Numbered from the stretch's first letter, positions 1-9,033 are shown. The stretch: DNA of 64,000 nucleotides from Pseudomonas sp. LP_7_YM (GCF_004364435.1 NZ_SOCT01000003.1:496001-560000), one strand, 5' to 3'. Program-made: numbers and translations. Notes: generated from the sequence alone by a model not told the origin.

Positions 1-656
1 TCATTGGGATCGGTTTTCAGTGCTTCGTCGGCCAACCCCTGAATCTGTGGAGTCCAGGCCTTGTTGCCGGCGAAATACAAGGCTTGTGCCCATTGCCCCA
101 ACAGCTCCGGCTGGCGCCCCGCCAGAGCGGCTGCACGCTCGAACATCTTTGCCGCGTCGGCGGGCCGGTCCTGGGCCATGTAGGTTCTTGCGAGCAAGTA
201 AAGGCTTTGCGCCGAATCCGGTTGCGCCTTGACGGCGCGCTCCAGGCGGTCGGTGATCTGCTCGGGTGAGCCCGCCTGGCCGAGCTCACGGGTCAGCTCG
301 AACCTGTCACTGGCGCCGAAATGCAGATACAGCGCAAGGCCTGCGACCGGCACCAGCATCGCCAACAGCAAAGGCCACGGTTTGCCCAGTCGCGAAACCC
401 GCTCGGCGGAAACACCCTCAGTGTCCGCCAACAACTCACGGGCAGCCTCGGCGCGGCCGATGTTCATCTGGGCCGCCGACAACACGCCTTCGGTTTGCTG
501 CTCCTGCAGCTCAGCCAGACGCTCCTGATAGAGGGCGACATTAAGCGCGGTGCGATCTTCCTCGCGTTGCACACGACGACCTCGCAACAGCGGGATCAGC
601 AGGAAACTCAGGGCCACCAGCAACAATAAGCCGACGGCCAGCCAGAAATCGATCAT
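1..656 (-). CDS. ccmI: Cytochrome c maturation protein CcmI (CycH), C-terminally cut by window edge
   Basis: Inner-membrane and periplasmic subunit of the haem lyase complex; the family's TPR domain presents apocytochrome c to CcmF/CcmH. The start at 656 begins [18 protein letters not shown], a first membrane helix. An arginine/glutamate-rich cytoplasmic loop follows, then a second helix (about residues 97-112) and a TPR-like periplasmic part with paired alanine-rich helices such as [12 protein letters not shown]. About 218 residues are visible and the frame is still open at base 1, so the C-terminal part lies outside. Its ATG overlaps the ccmH stop (ATGA), so translation is coupled. The TPR repeat and family order make the call secure; only the missing end is unknown. 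Confidence 0.93.
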   Translation of the reverse strand, partial: MIDFWLAVGLLLLVALSFLLIPLLRGRRVQREEDRTALNVALYQERLAELQEQQTEGVLSAAQMNIGRAEAARELLADTEGVSAERVSRLGKPWPLLLAMLVPVAGLALYLHFGASDRFELTRELGQAGSPEQITDRLERAVKAQPDSAQSLYLLARTYMAQDRPADAAKMFERAAALAGRQPELLGQWAQALYFAGNKAWTPQIQGLADEALKTDPN

Positions 657-1156
657 TCGGTTTTTTTATCCAGCAAGTGGGCGAGGCGGCGACGCTCCTC
701 GTCGGAAAGCACATCGGCTTCTTCTGTGCGCGTGTGGCGACGGCGGGCAACGATGACGCCAATCAGCAACATGCCGCCGAGCAGCAAACCGGCCGGACCG
801 AACCAGAGCAGCCAGGTGTGGGCATTCAGTCCGGGCTTGTAGCGCACGAACTCGCCGTAGCGATCGACCATGAAATCGATGATCTGCTGATTGCTCTGCC
901 CTTCGCCAAGCATGCGATAGATCTCCTTGCGCAAATCGGCAGCGATCGGCGCGTTGGAATCAGCGATGTCCTGGTTCTGGCACTTAGGGCAACGCAGTTC
1001 CCGGGTCAGTTCGGCGTAACGCGCGCGCTCGGCGTCGTCCTTGAAGGTGTAGGCGTCGATGGCGGCGTGGGCCACGCTTGTGCAGCTCAGCGCCAATAAC
1101 ACGGCTGATGCCAGGCGCACGCTTTGCCGCTTAAGGAAGCGGACGTTCGCCGGCAC
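653..1156 (-). CDS. ccmH: Cytochrome c maturation thioredoxin-fold protein CcmH
   Basis: Reduces or carries apocytochrome c thiols for haem ligation in the periplasm. The proposed start is GTG at 1156, preceded by GGGGAG five bases upstream. It gives 167 residues: a signal peptide ending near AHA (residues 29-31), then LRCPKCQNQ with the CXXC pair at C56/C59, and a membrane helix near residues 115-135, matching the family. The same frame stays open upstream to an ATG at 1375 that overlaps the ccmG stop. Using that start would add 73 residues in front of the signal peptide, across a repeat element, so it looks like a relic of the original coupled start. The real start should be tested; the family call is firm. 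Confidence 0.88.
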   Translation of the reverse strand: MPANVRFLKRQSVRLASAVLLALSCTSVAHAAIDAYTFKDDAERARYAELTRELRCPKCQNQDIADSNAPIAADLRKEIYRMLGEGQSNQQIIDFMVDRYGEFVRYKPGLNAHTWLLWFGPAGLLLGGMLLIGVIVARRRHTRTEEADVLSDEERRRLAHLLDKKTE

Positions 1157-1227
1157 ATCATCTCCCCTGCATGAACTCGTCTGTGCCCTGGACACCGGCG
1201 CAAAGACTGGAGGCTGGCGATTCAAAA

Positions 1228-1310
1228 CGGAGGGAGCGAATTCATTCGCGAATTGGTCGTCCGGACGATACCTATGTGTCGGCTGTACGTCCGGCTCGCG
1301 GATGAATACT
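1228..1310. repeat. REPIN-like inverted pair of REP sequences between ccmG and ccmH
   Basis: A perfect 14-base palindrome, GCGAATTCATTCGC, lies at 1236-1249. The sequence ATTCATTCGCGA (1240-1251) recurs inverted as ATTCATCCGCGA (1296-1307 on the minus strand), one mismatch in twelve. A second palindrome, TCGTCCGGACGA, lies between them. Two REP-like arms in opposite orientation form a REPIN, the common short mobile repeat of Pseudomonas genomes. It occupies the only real gap in the ccm operon, where neighbouring genes otherwise overlap or nearly touch. Confidence 0.6.
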
Positions 1311-1371
1311 TTCCCGCCGCTGGATCTGCGGCGCAGCCGAATCCATTCCACTGCAAAGGCATACGGACGGC

Positions 1372-1908
1372 TCATTGCGTAGCCTCGTCGACAAGCCCCT
1401 GATACAACCCGGCAAGCTTCTCTCGCCACACGGCCTCGTCGATCACACCGACGTGCTTGTAGCGAATAATGCCCTTGCGGTCGATCAGAAACGTCTCAGG
1501 CGCGCCGTAGACGCCCAGATTCAAGCCCAGACTGCCGGTTTCGTCATTGATGTTCAGCTGATACGGGTCGTGAAAATCCTTGAGCCATTTCAAGGCGTCG
1601 GCGTTGACGTCCTTGTAGTTGACCCCGTAGATCACCACGCCCTGCTGCGCCAGCCTGGTCAGCAGCGGATGTTCGACGCGGCAGGCGACACACCATGTGC
1701 CCCAGACGTTGACCAGCGCCGGTTTGCCCAGCAGGTCAGCGCGGGACAGTGGCTTGCCGTCCTGCACCGATGGCAGGGAAAACTGCGGGAAAGGCTTGTC
1801 GATCAACGCCGACGGCAGCTCCGAGGGGTCTAGATACAGCCCCCTGTAGAGAAACAGCGCCATACCCAGAAACAGCACCAGCGGAATCACCAACACCCAA
1901 CGCTTCAT
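1372..1908 (-). CDS. ccmG: Periplasmic thiol:disulfide oxidoreductase CcmG/DsbE
   Basis: Membrane-anchored thioredoxin that keeps apocytochrome c haem-binding cysteines reduced. It has 178 residues: an N-terminal anchor helix (about 4-24), then a thioredoxin fold with WGTWCVACRVEH, where C73 and C76 form the active CXXC, and a C-terminal GAPETFLID segment carrying the cis-proline region typical of DsbE. The start ATG at 1908 overlaps the ccmF stop by four bases. The stop at 1372 is separated from the GTG used for ccmH by 215 bases because of the REPIN. Length and motifs fit the family well. Confidence 0.95.
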   Translation of the reverse strand: MKRWVLVIPLVLFLGMALFLYRGLYLDPSELPSALIDKPFPQFSLPSVQDGKPLSRADLLGKPALVNVWGTWCVACRVEHPLLTRLAQQGVVIYGVNYKDVNADALKWLKDFHDPYQLNINDETGSLGLNLGVYGAPETFLIDRKGIIRYKHVGVIDEAVWREKLAGLYQGLVDEATQ

Positions 1909-3878
1909 ACCGCTGCTCCCGACAATCCCAGCGCATCACGCACCCGGCTCCGGACCTTGACCCGGTAGCGTTTATCCAGCGCCGCCAACACGCCGCCCAG
2001 GGCAGTAATCAAGCCGCCGAACCAGATCCAGCGCACGAACGGTTTGACGTGGACGCGAACGGCCCATGCACCGTTGTCCAGCGGCTCGCCCAGTGCGACG
2101 TACAGGTCGCGGGTCAAACCGCCGTCAATGCCGGCTTCGGTCATCATCGAGCGCTGCACGGTGTACAGGCGTTTTTCCGGGTACAGCACGGTCACGGCCT
2201 TGCCGTTGGCGAGCACACGAATGGTGCCCTCATCGGAGGTAAAGTTGGGGCCTTGCACGTGTCTGGCGCCCTCAAAGACGAAGGTATAGCCACCCAGTTC
2301 CACCGAGTCGCCAGGGGCCATGCGCAGGTCACGCTCGGCACTGTTCTGACTCGACAGCACCACGCCCAGCGCAACCACGACGATGCCGACGTGCGCCAGT
2401 TGCATGCCCCAGTAACTGCGGGTCAGCGAACGCATGCCTTTGAGCAGCCCCTTGTGACGCGTCTTGTCCAGCAGATCGCGCACACCGGCCAGCAGCACCC
2501 AAGCCGCCAGCGACACGGTGGCGAGCACCGCCCAGTGAAAATCAGCCATGGCGAAACCCGCGATGATCGCCAGCACTGCGCTGCCGACCAGCACTGGAGC
2601 CAGCATGCTCAAAAGCCATTTGATCGGGGTGTCTTTCCAGCGCACCAGTACACCGACCGCCATGACCGCCATCAGCAGCGCCATCAACGGCACGAACAGC
2701 GCATTGAAGTACGGTGGGCCGACCGACATCTTCGCCCCGCTCAAGGCGTCCAGCGCCAAGGGGTACAGCGTCCCCAGCAGGATCATCGATGCCGCCACCA
2801 CCAGCACCAGATTGTTGCCCAGCAACAAGGTTTCCCGCGACCAGAGACCAAAGCCGACATGGCTTTTCACCACCGGCGCACGGATGGCGAACAGGGTCAG
2901 AGAACCGCCGACCACCAGCAGCAGGAATATCAGGATAAACACGCCCCGGGCCGGATCGGAGGCGAAGGCGTGCACCGACGTCAGCACCCCAGAGCGCACC
3001 AGGAACGTACCCAACAGACTCAGAGAGAACGCGGCAATGGCCAGCAGCACCGTCCAGCTTTTGAACACGCCGCGTTTTTCAGTGACCGCCAGCGAGTGGA
3101 TCAAGGCGGTGCCCACCAGCCACGGCATGAACGAGGCGTTTTCCACCGGGTCCCAGAACCACCAGCCGCCCCAGCCGAGTTCGTAATAAGCCCACCATGA
3201 ACCCAGCGTGATGCCGATGCCGAGAAATGCCCAGGCGATGATGGTCCACGGTCGCGACCAGCGCGCCCAGGCAGCGTCCAGACGTCCGCCAAGCAATGCA
3301 GCGATAGCGAAGGCGAAGGCCACCGAGAAGCCGACGTACCCCATGTACAGCATCGGCGGGTGGAAGATCAGGCCGGGGTCCTGAAGCAACGGATTCAGAT
3401 CGCGCCCGTCCTGGGGGACTTGCGGCAGGATGCGGCTGAACGGGTTGGAGGTCAGGATCAGAAACAGCAGGAATCCCACGCTGATCATGCCCATCACCGC
3501 CAACACCCGGGCCAGCATGACCTGCGGTAACTGTCGGGAGAACACCGACACGGCGAACGTCCAGCCACCGAGGATCAGCGCCCAGAGCAGCAACGAGCCT
3601 TCGTGAGCGCCCCACACTGCACTGAACTTGTAGTACCAGGGCAACGCGCTGTTGGAGTTTTCGGCAATGTACGTCACCGAAAAATCATCGACCATGAACG
3701 AGTACGTCAGGCAGGCGAATGCAAACAACAGAAAGGCGAACTGACCCCAAGCCGCAGGCTGAGCCAGGCCCATCCATATACGGTCACCGCGCCATGCGCC
3801 GATCAACGGTACGAGGGCCTGCACGATGGCGAAACACAGGGCCAGAATCATGGCCAGATGGCCGAGTTCGGGAATCAT
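1905..3878 (-). CDS. ccmF: Haem lyase subunit CcmF
   Basis: Large polytopic inner-membrane protein that, with CcmH and CcmI, attaches haem to apocytochrome c in the periplasm. It has 657 residues, the usual size, with many hydrophobic helices. The tryptophan-rich WWD segment (GWGGWWFWDPVENASFMPWL, near residues 235-255) binds haem in this family, and conserved periplasmic histidines include the AFLGIGITLGSWW neighbourhood. It starts four bases after the ccmE stop and ends overlapping ccmG. Confidence 0.97.
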   Translation of the reverse strand: MIPELGHLAMILALCFAIVQALVPLIGAWRGDRIWMGLAQPAAWGQFAFLLFAFACLTYSFMVDDFSVTYIAENSNSALPWYYKFSAVWGAHEGSLLLWALILGGWTFAVSVFSRQLPQVMLARVLAVMGMISVGFLLFLILTSNPFSRILPQVPQDGRDLNPLLQDPGLIFHPPMLYMGYVGFSVAFAFAIAALLGGRLDAAWARWSRPWTIIAWAFLGIGITLGSWWAYYELGWGGWWFWDPVENASFMPWLVGTALIHSLAVTEKRGVFKSWTVLLAIAAFSLSLLGTFLVRSGVLTSVHAFASDPARGVFILIFLLLVVGGSLTLFAIRAPVVKSHVGFGLWSRETLLLGNNLVLVVAASMILLGTLYPLALDALSGAKMSVGPPYFNALFVPLMALLMAVMAVGVLVRWKDTPIKWLLSMLAPVLVGSAVLAIIAGFAMADFHWAVLATVSLAAWVLLAGVRDLLDKTRHKGLLKGMRSLTRSYWGMQLAHVGIVVVALGVVLSSQNSAERDLRMAPGDSVELGGYTFVFEGARHVQGPNFTSDEGTIRVLANGKAVTVLYPEKRLYTVQRSMMTEAGIDGGLTRDLYVALGEPLDNGAWAVRVHVKPFVRWIWFGGLITALGGVLAALDKRYRVKVRSRVRDALGLSGAAV

Positions 3879-3881
3879 GGT

Positions 3882-4346
3882 TTACCCCTGTTTCGCAGAT
3901 GTGGACAGGCCAGGCGCCGACTGGCCGCTGTCCTTCAAGGCTTTGGTCACTTCTGGCGGCATGTATTTCTCGTCGTGTTTGGCCAGCACTTCATCGGCCA
4001 CCACCACCCCGTCGGCATTGAGCTTGCCAAGGGCAACGATGCCCTGCCCTTCACGGAACAGATCCGGGAGGATGCCGCGGTAAGTAATGGTCACCGATTT
4101 GTTGAAATCGGTGACCACGAAAGTCACGTTCAGCGAGTCGGCGGAACGTTGCAGCGAACCTTTCTCAACCATGCCGCCTGCGCGAATCCGCGTGCCATGG
4201 GGCGCTTCGCCGCTGGCGATCTGGGTCGGGGTGTAGAACAGGTTGATGTTTTCCTGCAGGGCACTGAGCGCCAGGGTCACCGCGATGCCGACTCCGGCGA
4301 GGATCGCCACGATGATCAACAGGCGCTTTTTTCGTAGCGGATTCAC
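3882..4346 (-). CDS. ccmE: Periplasmic haem chaperone CcmE
   Basis: Binds haem covalently and passes it to CcmF. It has 154 residues: an N-terminal anchor (about residues 8-28), a beta-rich OB fold, and the haem-attachment HxxxY motif in [12 protein letters not shown], with H124 as the covalent ligand and Y128 as the iron ligand by family analogy. The start ATG at 4346 overlaps the ccmD stop by four bases. Nothing looks unusual. Confidence 0.96.
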   Translation of the reverse strand: MNPLRKKRLLIIVAILAGVGIAVTLALSALQENINLFYTPTQIASGEAPHGTRIRAGGMVEKGSLQRSADSLNVTFVVTDFNKSVTITYRGILPDLFREGQGIVALGKLNADGVVVADEVLAKHDEKYMPPEVTKALKDSGQSAPGLSTSAKQG

Positions 4347-4519
4347 GGGTTGCTCTCCCGGCGCAAACGGCGCGTCTCTTGTTGCAAATAATGCCGACGG
4401 GCCAGCAGCGGTGACGCGACGTTGATGGCCAGTACGCTCAAGCAGATGCCATAGGCGCTCCAGACAAACAGCCCGTGCCTGCCCATCGCCAGAAAATCGC
4501 CGAAGGAATCGAAACTCAT
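4343..4519 (-). CDS. ccmD: Haem exporter small subunit CcmD
   Basis: Small membrane protein of the CcmABCD release complex that frees haem-loaded CcmE from CcmC. I chose the ATG at 4519 ([16 protein letters not shown]), giving 58 residues. It overlaps the ccmC stop as ATGA and matches the usual length, whereas the longer frame would add 25 unrelated residues. One hydrophobic helix ([17 protein letters not shown]) is followed by a positively charged tail. Confidence 0.93.
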   Translation of the reverse strand: MSFDSFGDFLAMGRHGLFVWSAYGICLSVLAINVASPLLARRHYLQQETRRLRRESNP

Positions 4520-5334
4520 CGCTCTGCCCCCCTGCGTGATGCTGTTTGACTGGAAATGTGGGCGAGGCTTTTCAGGACTTCTTCCTTGACCCAACTGGCC
4601 CGGGATTCACGTTTTAGCACTTCCAGACGCATGCGCAGCAGCAGTACGGCACCGAAGAAGCAGTAAAAACCCAACACGGTGAACAGCAGCGGCAGCCACA
4701 TTTCGGCGGGCATCGCCGGTTTCTCGGTGAGGCTGAAAGTCGCGCCCTGATGCAGCGTGCTCCACCATTGCACGGAGTATTTGATGATAGGGATATTCAC
4801 CACGCCGACGATCGCCAGCACCGCGCAGGCCTTTGCGGCGCTGTCACGATTGCTGATGGCGTTGCCCAGCGCGATCAGGCCGAAATACAGGAACAGCAGA
4901 ATCAGCATGGAAGTCAGGCGTGCGTCCCAGACCCACCACGCCCCCCAGGTCGGCTTGCCCCAGATGGCGCCGGTGACCAGCGCCACGGCGGTCATCCAGG
5001 CGCCGATGGGCGCTGCGCATTGCAGGGCGACGTCGGCCATTTTCATCTTCCACACCAGACCAACCACCCCGCAGACCGCCATCATCACATAGCACGATTG
5101 CGCGAGCATGGCCGATGGCACGTGGATGTAGATGATGCGGAAACTGTTGCCCTGCTGGTAATCCGGCGGCGCGAAAGCCAGGCCCCAGACCACGCCGATG
5201 CCGATCAACAACGCCGCTGCGGCGCTTAGCCACGGCAACAGCCGGCCACTGACGCCATAGAACCACTTCGGAGACCCCAGTTTGTGGAACCAGAGCCAAC
5301 TGATGCCGCTTTTAGTCTTGGCGCTTGTGTTCAT
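4516..5334 (-). CDS. ccmC: Haem transporter/handler CcmC
   Basis: Inner-membrane protein of the haem-handling family that loads haem onto CcmE. It has about 272 residues from the ATG at 5334, preceded by AAAAGG seven bases upstream. A GTG one codon earlier is possible. It has six predicted helices and the WWD motif [13 protein letters not shown], with flanking histidines for haem. It overlaps ccmD by four bases. A 135-base gap separates it from ccmB. Confidence 0.95.
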   Translation of the reverse strand: MNTSAKTKSGISWLWFHKLGSPKWFYGVSGRLLPWLSAAAALLIGIGVVWGLAFAPPDYQQGNSFRIIYIHVPSAMLAQSCYVMMAVCGVVGLVWKMKMADVALQCAAPIGAWMTAVALVTGAIWGKPTWGAWWVWDARLTSMLILLFLYFGLIALGNAISNRDSAAKACAVLAIVGVVNIPIIKYSVQWWSTLHQGATFSLTEKPAMPAEMWLPLLFTVLGFYCFFGAVLLLRMRLEVLKRESRASWVKEEVLKSLAHISSQTASRRGAER

Positions 5335-5469
5335 CACGCTGCCTTTTCATCATGCCTTTCATCACGGTCTTGAATATTCAGGCGCCTCTTTTAGCTGAAG
5401 CGTCCTGTCGCGGATATTAAATAATGCTGACCGGAACGCATAAAAGCTGTCCGTTTGGTCAACTATCGA

Positions 5470-6141
5470 TTATTCGCCAACACTGATTTTCAGGCCAGCG
5501 GCAATTGCAAAGGGTGTCAGGGTCACAGCCAGCGCCGTCAGGCTGCCAAGCCAAAGCAGATAGCCGGTCGCAGGCATACCCTGAAGCGCGGCCTGCAACG
5601 CGCCGCTGCCCAGAATCAGTACCGGGATATACAGCGGCAGTATCAGCAGGGCCAGCAGCAGCCCGCCGCGCTTGAGGCCCACGGTCAGTGCCGCGCCGAC
5701 CGCGCCGAGCAGGCTCAATACGGGCGTGCCCAATAATAATGATAACAACAGCACCGGCAGGCAGGCCGTCGGCAGTCCAAGCATCAAGCCCAGCAGAGGC
5801 GCCAGCAGCACCAGCGCCAGCCCTGAAAACGCCCAGTGAGCCAATACTTTGGCCAGCACCAGAAGGGGCAAAGGGTGCGACGAAAGCACCCATTGTTCAA
5901 GAGAACCGTCTTCGAAGTCGCTGCGGAACAGTCCGTCCAGCGATAACAGCACCGACAATAGCGCCGCCACCCAGACCAGCCCCGGTGAAAGGGTCCGCAG
6001 CAACTGTGTTTCGGGTCCTACTGCCAACGGAAACAAGGCGATGACGATAGCGAAGAACACCAACGGGTTGAGCAGTTCGGCGGGACGGCGAAACAACAGG
6101 CGAGCTTCGCGGGCAATCAACAGGGTAAACACGCCACTCAT
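5470..6141 (-). CDS. ccmB: Haem exporter membrane subunit CcmB
   Basis: Six-helix membrane partner of the CcmA ATPase; the ABC module powers release of holo-CcmE. The ATG at 6141 ([20 protein letters not shown]) overlaps the ccmA stop as ATGA and gives 223 residues, the family length. The protein is very rich in leucine, with helices throughout and the charged [17 protein letters not shown] loop typical of CcmB. Confidence 0.95.
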   Translation of the reverse strand: MSGVFTLLIAREARLLFRRPAELLNPLVFFAIVIALFPLAVGPETQLLRTLSPGLVWVAALLSVLLSLDGLFRSDFEDGSLEQWVLSSHPLPLLVLAKVLAHWAFSGLALVLLAPLLGLMLGLPTACLPVLLLSLLLGTPVLSLLGAVGAALTVGLKRGGLLLALLILPLYIPVLILGSGALQAALQGMPATGYLLWLGSLTALAVTLTPFAIAAGLKISVGE

Positions 6142-6773
6142 ACGGCCCACTGCCCCAGATCCAGTTCACGATAGCCGGCCGGTTTGCGGCTCAGCGTATG
6201 GTGTGTCGTCAGCGCCACGGTCCCGCCCCGCTCACAGTGCCCTGCCAGATGCGCCTCCAGTTGCGCCACGCCCTGTTTGTCCAAGGCAGTGAAAGGCTCA
6301 TCGAGCATCCATAACGCCGGCCCTGGAAGATACAGCCGGGCCAGCGCGACCCGGCGCTTTTGTCCGGCCGAGAGGGTGTGACACGGCACATCTTCGAAAC
6401 CGCGCAGTCCAACCGCCTCAAGGGACTTCCAGATGGTGTCCGTGGCCACGCGGTGGTGCAAGGCGCACAGCCAGGCGAGGTTTTCGACGGGCGTCAGCAA
6501 ATCCTTGATACCCGCCGCATGGCCGATCCATAACAGGTTATGCGCCAGTTCGCTGCGTTGCCGCGCCAAAGGTTTGCCGTCGAACAGCACCACACCTGTG
6601 GTGGGCCGCATCAGCCCGCTCAGCAGGCGCAGCAGGCTGGTTTTGCCACTGCCATTGGGGCCGCTGATCTGCACCATATCGCCCGCCGCGAGCCGCAAAT
6701 CGAGATGCTCGAACAGCAGACGCCAGTCGCGCTCACAACTGAGCGCCACGGCTTCAAGAACAGGGATCGACAT
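6138..6773 (-). CDS. ccmA: Haem exporter ATP-binding subunit CcmA
   Basis: Cytoplasmic ABC ATPase of the CcmAB complex. It has 211 residues from the ATG at 6773, which has AAGGA four bases upstream. Walker A is GPNGSGKT (residues 38-45), the ABC signature is LSAGQKRR (134-141), Walker B is ALWMLDEP (about 153-160) and the switch histidines are TTHH (189-192). It is the first gene of the ccm operon; a TATAAT box lies about 110 bases upstream. Confidence 0.96.
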   Translation of the reverse strand: MSIPVLEAVALSCERDWRLLFEHLDLRLAAGDMVQISGPNGSGKTSLLRLLSGLMRPTTGVVLFDGKPLARQRSELAHNLLWIGHAAGIKDLLTPVENLAWLCALHHRVATDTIWKSLEAVGLRGFEDVPCHTLSAGQKRRVALARLYLPGPALWMLDEPFTALDKQGVAQLEAHLAGHCERGGTVALTTHHTLSRKPAGYRELDLGQWAV

Positions 6774-6843
6774 GTGGTCCTTCTTTTCGGATAGCAGGCG
6801 TGCACCGCGGTTCAAGTCAGGATCGGAGCGGCCGTTATACTGA

Positions 6844-6870
6844 TGCAGCTTAACGGTAGCCCGCCGATAA
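6844..6870 (+). promoter_or_regulatory. Possible sigma-28 (FliA) promoter for the FliK-like/FlhB-like pair
   Basis: GCCGATAA at 6863-6870 is identical to the FliA -10 consensus. Fifteen bases upstream the -35 position reads TGCA against the consensus TAAA, a poor match. It points toward the plus-strand gene starting at 6989. Confidence 0.35.
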
Positions 6871-6882
6871 CGTCGGCGCCGG

Positions 6883-6888
6883 ATTATA
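6883..6888 (-). promoter_or_regulatory. Candidate -10 box for the ccm operon
   Basis: Read on the minus strand this is a perfect TATAAT, about 110 bases before ccmA. No good TTGACA partner is visible 16-18 bases further upstream, so the promoter would be an extended or activated type. It lies in the divergent ccmA/FliK-like intergenic region. Confidence 0.4.
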
Positions 6889-6988
6889 CATAGATAGAGG
6901 CGGTTGCCGTTTCATCCCTGACCCGGATGCGGCAATCCCATCAAAAAAACACGGCACCCAGAGCGTAATTTTACCGAGTCGGGATCTG

Positions 6989-8617
6989 ATGACAGGCGAT
7001 ATACCCAATCTTTCTCCAGTGGCAGCTGCTACCGCCCTGCTACGCGCTGGCGTGTCAGCCGGAGAAGTGCTCAAGCTGATGGAGCCGCGCGAAGGCCTCC
7101 TGAATTCCGGTCAGGTGGCCAATGCCGAAGTGGTCAGCCTCAAGCAACTGGGCGAGGATTTCCAGCTGCTGCTCAAGCTGACGATGGACAACGGTCGCCA
7201 GACCACACTGCCGGTCAGCAGCTCCCTGCCGTTGACGCCGGGTACCAGCGTCAACGTAGCGCAGGGTTCAGCCGACACCTTGACCATCAGCGTGCTGGAT
7301 CTTCAGAAAGCCGTCACCACCAGCCTGACCAGTATCGATACCCGCCAACTGCCCTCGGGCACCCTGTTGCAGGGCAAGGTGCTGACCACGCAAGTCGCTG
7401 CTCAGAACGTCGCCCAACTGGCCGGACAAGCTGCCAGCGGCACCACTGCTCAACCGAGCAGTTACCGTTCGATCGTCATGCTGCTCAATACCGCACTGGC
7501 GGGCAACAGCCTGACCCTCGACAGCCCACAACCGTTAAGGGTCGGCAGCCTGCTCAGCGCTCAGGTGCAGAACAGCCAGGCGTTGAATTTTGTGGCCATG
7601 CCCGACCGCCTCGACGAACTGGCGTTGGCGCAGCAACTGAGCACCCAGCAAAGCCGTCAGGGCTCGCTACAAGGTCTGCTGACGGCACTGCAGAATCTGC
7701 CGCCGCCTTCGGGCGACGGCGCCGACAACTTGCCGCCCGCGCTGCGCGCCAGCATCGATCAGTTGTTCGCCGATCTTCCCGACCTGCAGCAGATGACCAC
7801 CGCCAAAGGCGTGGCGCAGGCATTGAACACCAGTGGGCTGTTCATGGAATCGCGCCTGCTGGCCGGGCAAAACCCGACGCTGGTGCCGGACATGAAGGCC
7901 AATTTGTTGCGAGTCATCGCGCAGTTGCTTCCAGGGCTGCCTGATAACGCCAGCTATGACGCTGCAGCGGCGGGCAACACCCTGGCGCGGGCGATGCCGA
8001 ATGTGATTCGCAATGCACTGGGGACGCTGGGCCTGGTAGCTGCGCCCAGTGTGCCGGTCAACTTTCCATTACCCTCGCGTACGCTGGGCAATCTCGAAGG
8101 CAAAGACGATCTGGAAATGCTGCTGAAGCTCGCAGCGGGGGCCATTTCCCGCCTGCAGAGTCATCAATTGGGTGGCCTGGAGCAGACGCGCACTAATGCT
8201 GATGGTACGCAGGTCACCACTTGGCAGCTGGAAATCCCCATGCGCAACGCCCATGACATCGTGCCATTGCAGGTCCGGCTGCAGCGTGAAGATGCCCCGG
8301 AGCGTGAAGACACGCCGGAGTCCGCGAGCCAGGAAACCAGAGAAAAAGAGAAGCTATGGCGCGTGGAACTGGCCTTCGACCTAGAGCCGCTGGGGCCGTT
8401 GCAGGTCCAGGCGCAGTTGATTGCCGGCAGCCTCTCCAGCCAGATGTGGGCCCAGCGTGAAGGCGCGGCCGAATTGATCTCCGGGGAACTGGACAATCTG
8501 CGGGCGCGGCTGGTGGCTTGTGGCCTGAACGTCAAGGAGCTGGCGTGCAATCGCGGTGTACCGGCTCAAGGGTCACGCACGGTACTGGAACAACGCTGGA
8601 TCGATGAGAACGCCTGA
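6989..8617 (+). CDS. FliK-like flagellar hook-length control family protein (second copy)
   Basis: A 542-residue protein of the FliK family, distinct from the classical fliK at 31425-32846. The first 60% is glutamine/leucine/serine-rich and likely extended (for example DTRQLPSGTLLQGKVLTTQV). The C-terminal part, from about residue 450, holds the globular hook-length domain: WRVELAFDLEPLGPLQVQ, then SSQMWAQREGAAELISGEL and LRARLVACGLNVKEL. This parallels the LQPAELGRLDIRV block of FliK. It is on the opposite strand to all neighbours. Its stop overlaps the start of the FlhB-like gene by one base (TGATG), so the two are translated together. The pairing copies the FliK-FlhB substrate-switch partnership. 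The exact role, whether hook-length tuning or another export step, is inference. Confidence 0.85.
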   Translation: MTGDIPNLSPVAAATALLRAGVSAGEVLKLMEPREGLLNSGQVANAEVVSLKQLGEDFQLLLKLTMDNGRQTTLPVSSSLPLTPGTSVNVAQGSADTLTISVLDLQKAVTTSLTSIDTRQLPSGTLLQGKVLTTQVAAQNVAQLAGQAASGTTAQPSSYRSIVMLLNTALAGNSLTLDSPQPLRVGSLLSAQVQNSQALNFVAMPDRLDELALAQQLSTQQSRQGSLQGLLTALQNLPPPSGDGADNLPPALRASIDQLFADLPDLQQMTTAKGVAQALNTSGLFMESRLLAGQNPTLVPDMKANLLRVIAQLLPGLPDNASYDAAAAGNTLARAMPNVIRNALGTLGLVAAPSVPVNFPLPSRTLGNLEGKDDLEMLLKLAAGAISRLQSHQLGGLEQTRTNADGTQVTTWQLEIPMRNAHDIVPLQVRLQREDAPEREDTPESASQETREKEKLWRVELAFDLEPLGPLQVQAQLIAGSLSSQMWAQREGAAELISGELDNLRARLVACGLNVKELACNRGVPAQGSRTVLEQRWIDENA

Positions 8618-8943
8618 TGAGCAAGACCGAAAACCCGCGTCAGGCCATTGCCCTGAACTATGACGGCCACCAGGCTCCGACCCTCACCGCCAAGGGCGAC
8701 GATGCCCTGGCCGAAGCGATTCTGGCCATCGCCCGCGAATATAAAGTGCCGATTTACGAAAATGCCGAACTGGTGACCATGCTCGCCCGCATGGAACTGG
8801 GTGACAGCATTCCCCAGGAGCTGTACCTGACCATCGCCGAAATCATCGCCTTCGCCTGGCATTTGAAAGGCAAGTACCCGGTAGGCTTCGATCCGGATCC
8901 GCAGCCTGTCGAGCGGGATATTACCCCTGGGCGAAACCAGTAA
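8617..8943 (+). CDS. Stand-alone FlhB C-terminal-domain protein (EscU/YscU/HrcU switch family)
   Basis: A 108-residue protein that aligns only with the cytoplasmic end of FlhB. ENPRQAIALNYD (from residue 5) corresponds to FlhB NPTHYAVALKYD, and the AREYKVPIYENAELVTML and IPQELYLTIAEIIAFAWHL blocks match FlhB AAQHQILLLESPALARSI and IPAGLYLAVAQVLAYVYQI. It has no membrane helices. The autocleavage tetrapeptide NPTH is replaced by NPRQ at residues 6-9, so it begins almost where self-cleaved FlhB begins. It probably mimics or competes with the cleaved FlhB fragment at the export gate. It is coupled to the FliK-like gene by a one-base overlap. Confidence 0.88.
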   Translation: MSKTENPRQAIALNYDGHQAPTLTAKGDDALAEAILAIAREYKVPIYENAELVTMLARMELGDSIPQELYLTIAEIIAFAWHLKGKYPVGFDPDPQPVERDITPGRNQ

Positions 8944-8970
8944 TCATTGCTCTGCAGGCGCCCGTTTGCT

Positions 8971-9014
8971 GGCGAAAGCGGCGGGTCAGGCCACTAGCCG
9001 TTGTCTGACCGGCC
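8971..9014. repeat. REP-like hairpin between convergent genes
   Basis: GGCGGGTCAG (8980-8989) pairs with CTGACCGGCC (9005-9014), ten positions with one mismatch and a 15-base loop. The flank GCTGGCGAAAGCGGCGGGTCAGG has the wording of Pseudomonas REP arms. It lies in the 90-base gap between two convergent genes, where such repeats often sit, and could also act as a bidirectional terminator. Confidence 0.5.
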
Positions 9015-9033
9015 ACGGCAACCATCAATGCCC

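Noticed and set aside
653..1429. N-terminally extended ccmH (258 residues)
   Set aside because: It would put a long basic stretch and a repeat element in front of the signal peptide; the GTG at 1156 has a ribosome site and gives the family length.
1749..3200. Long plus-strand open frame opposite ccmF
   Set aside because: It is antisense to a certain gene, very rich in His/Gln/Arg as expected from the complement of GC-rich coding DNA, and has no domain.
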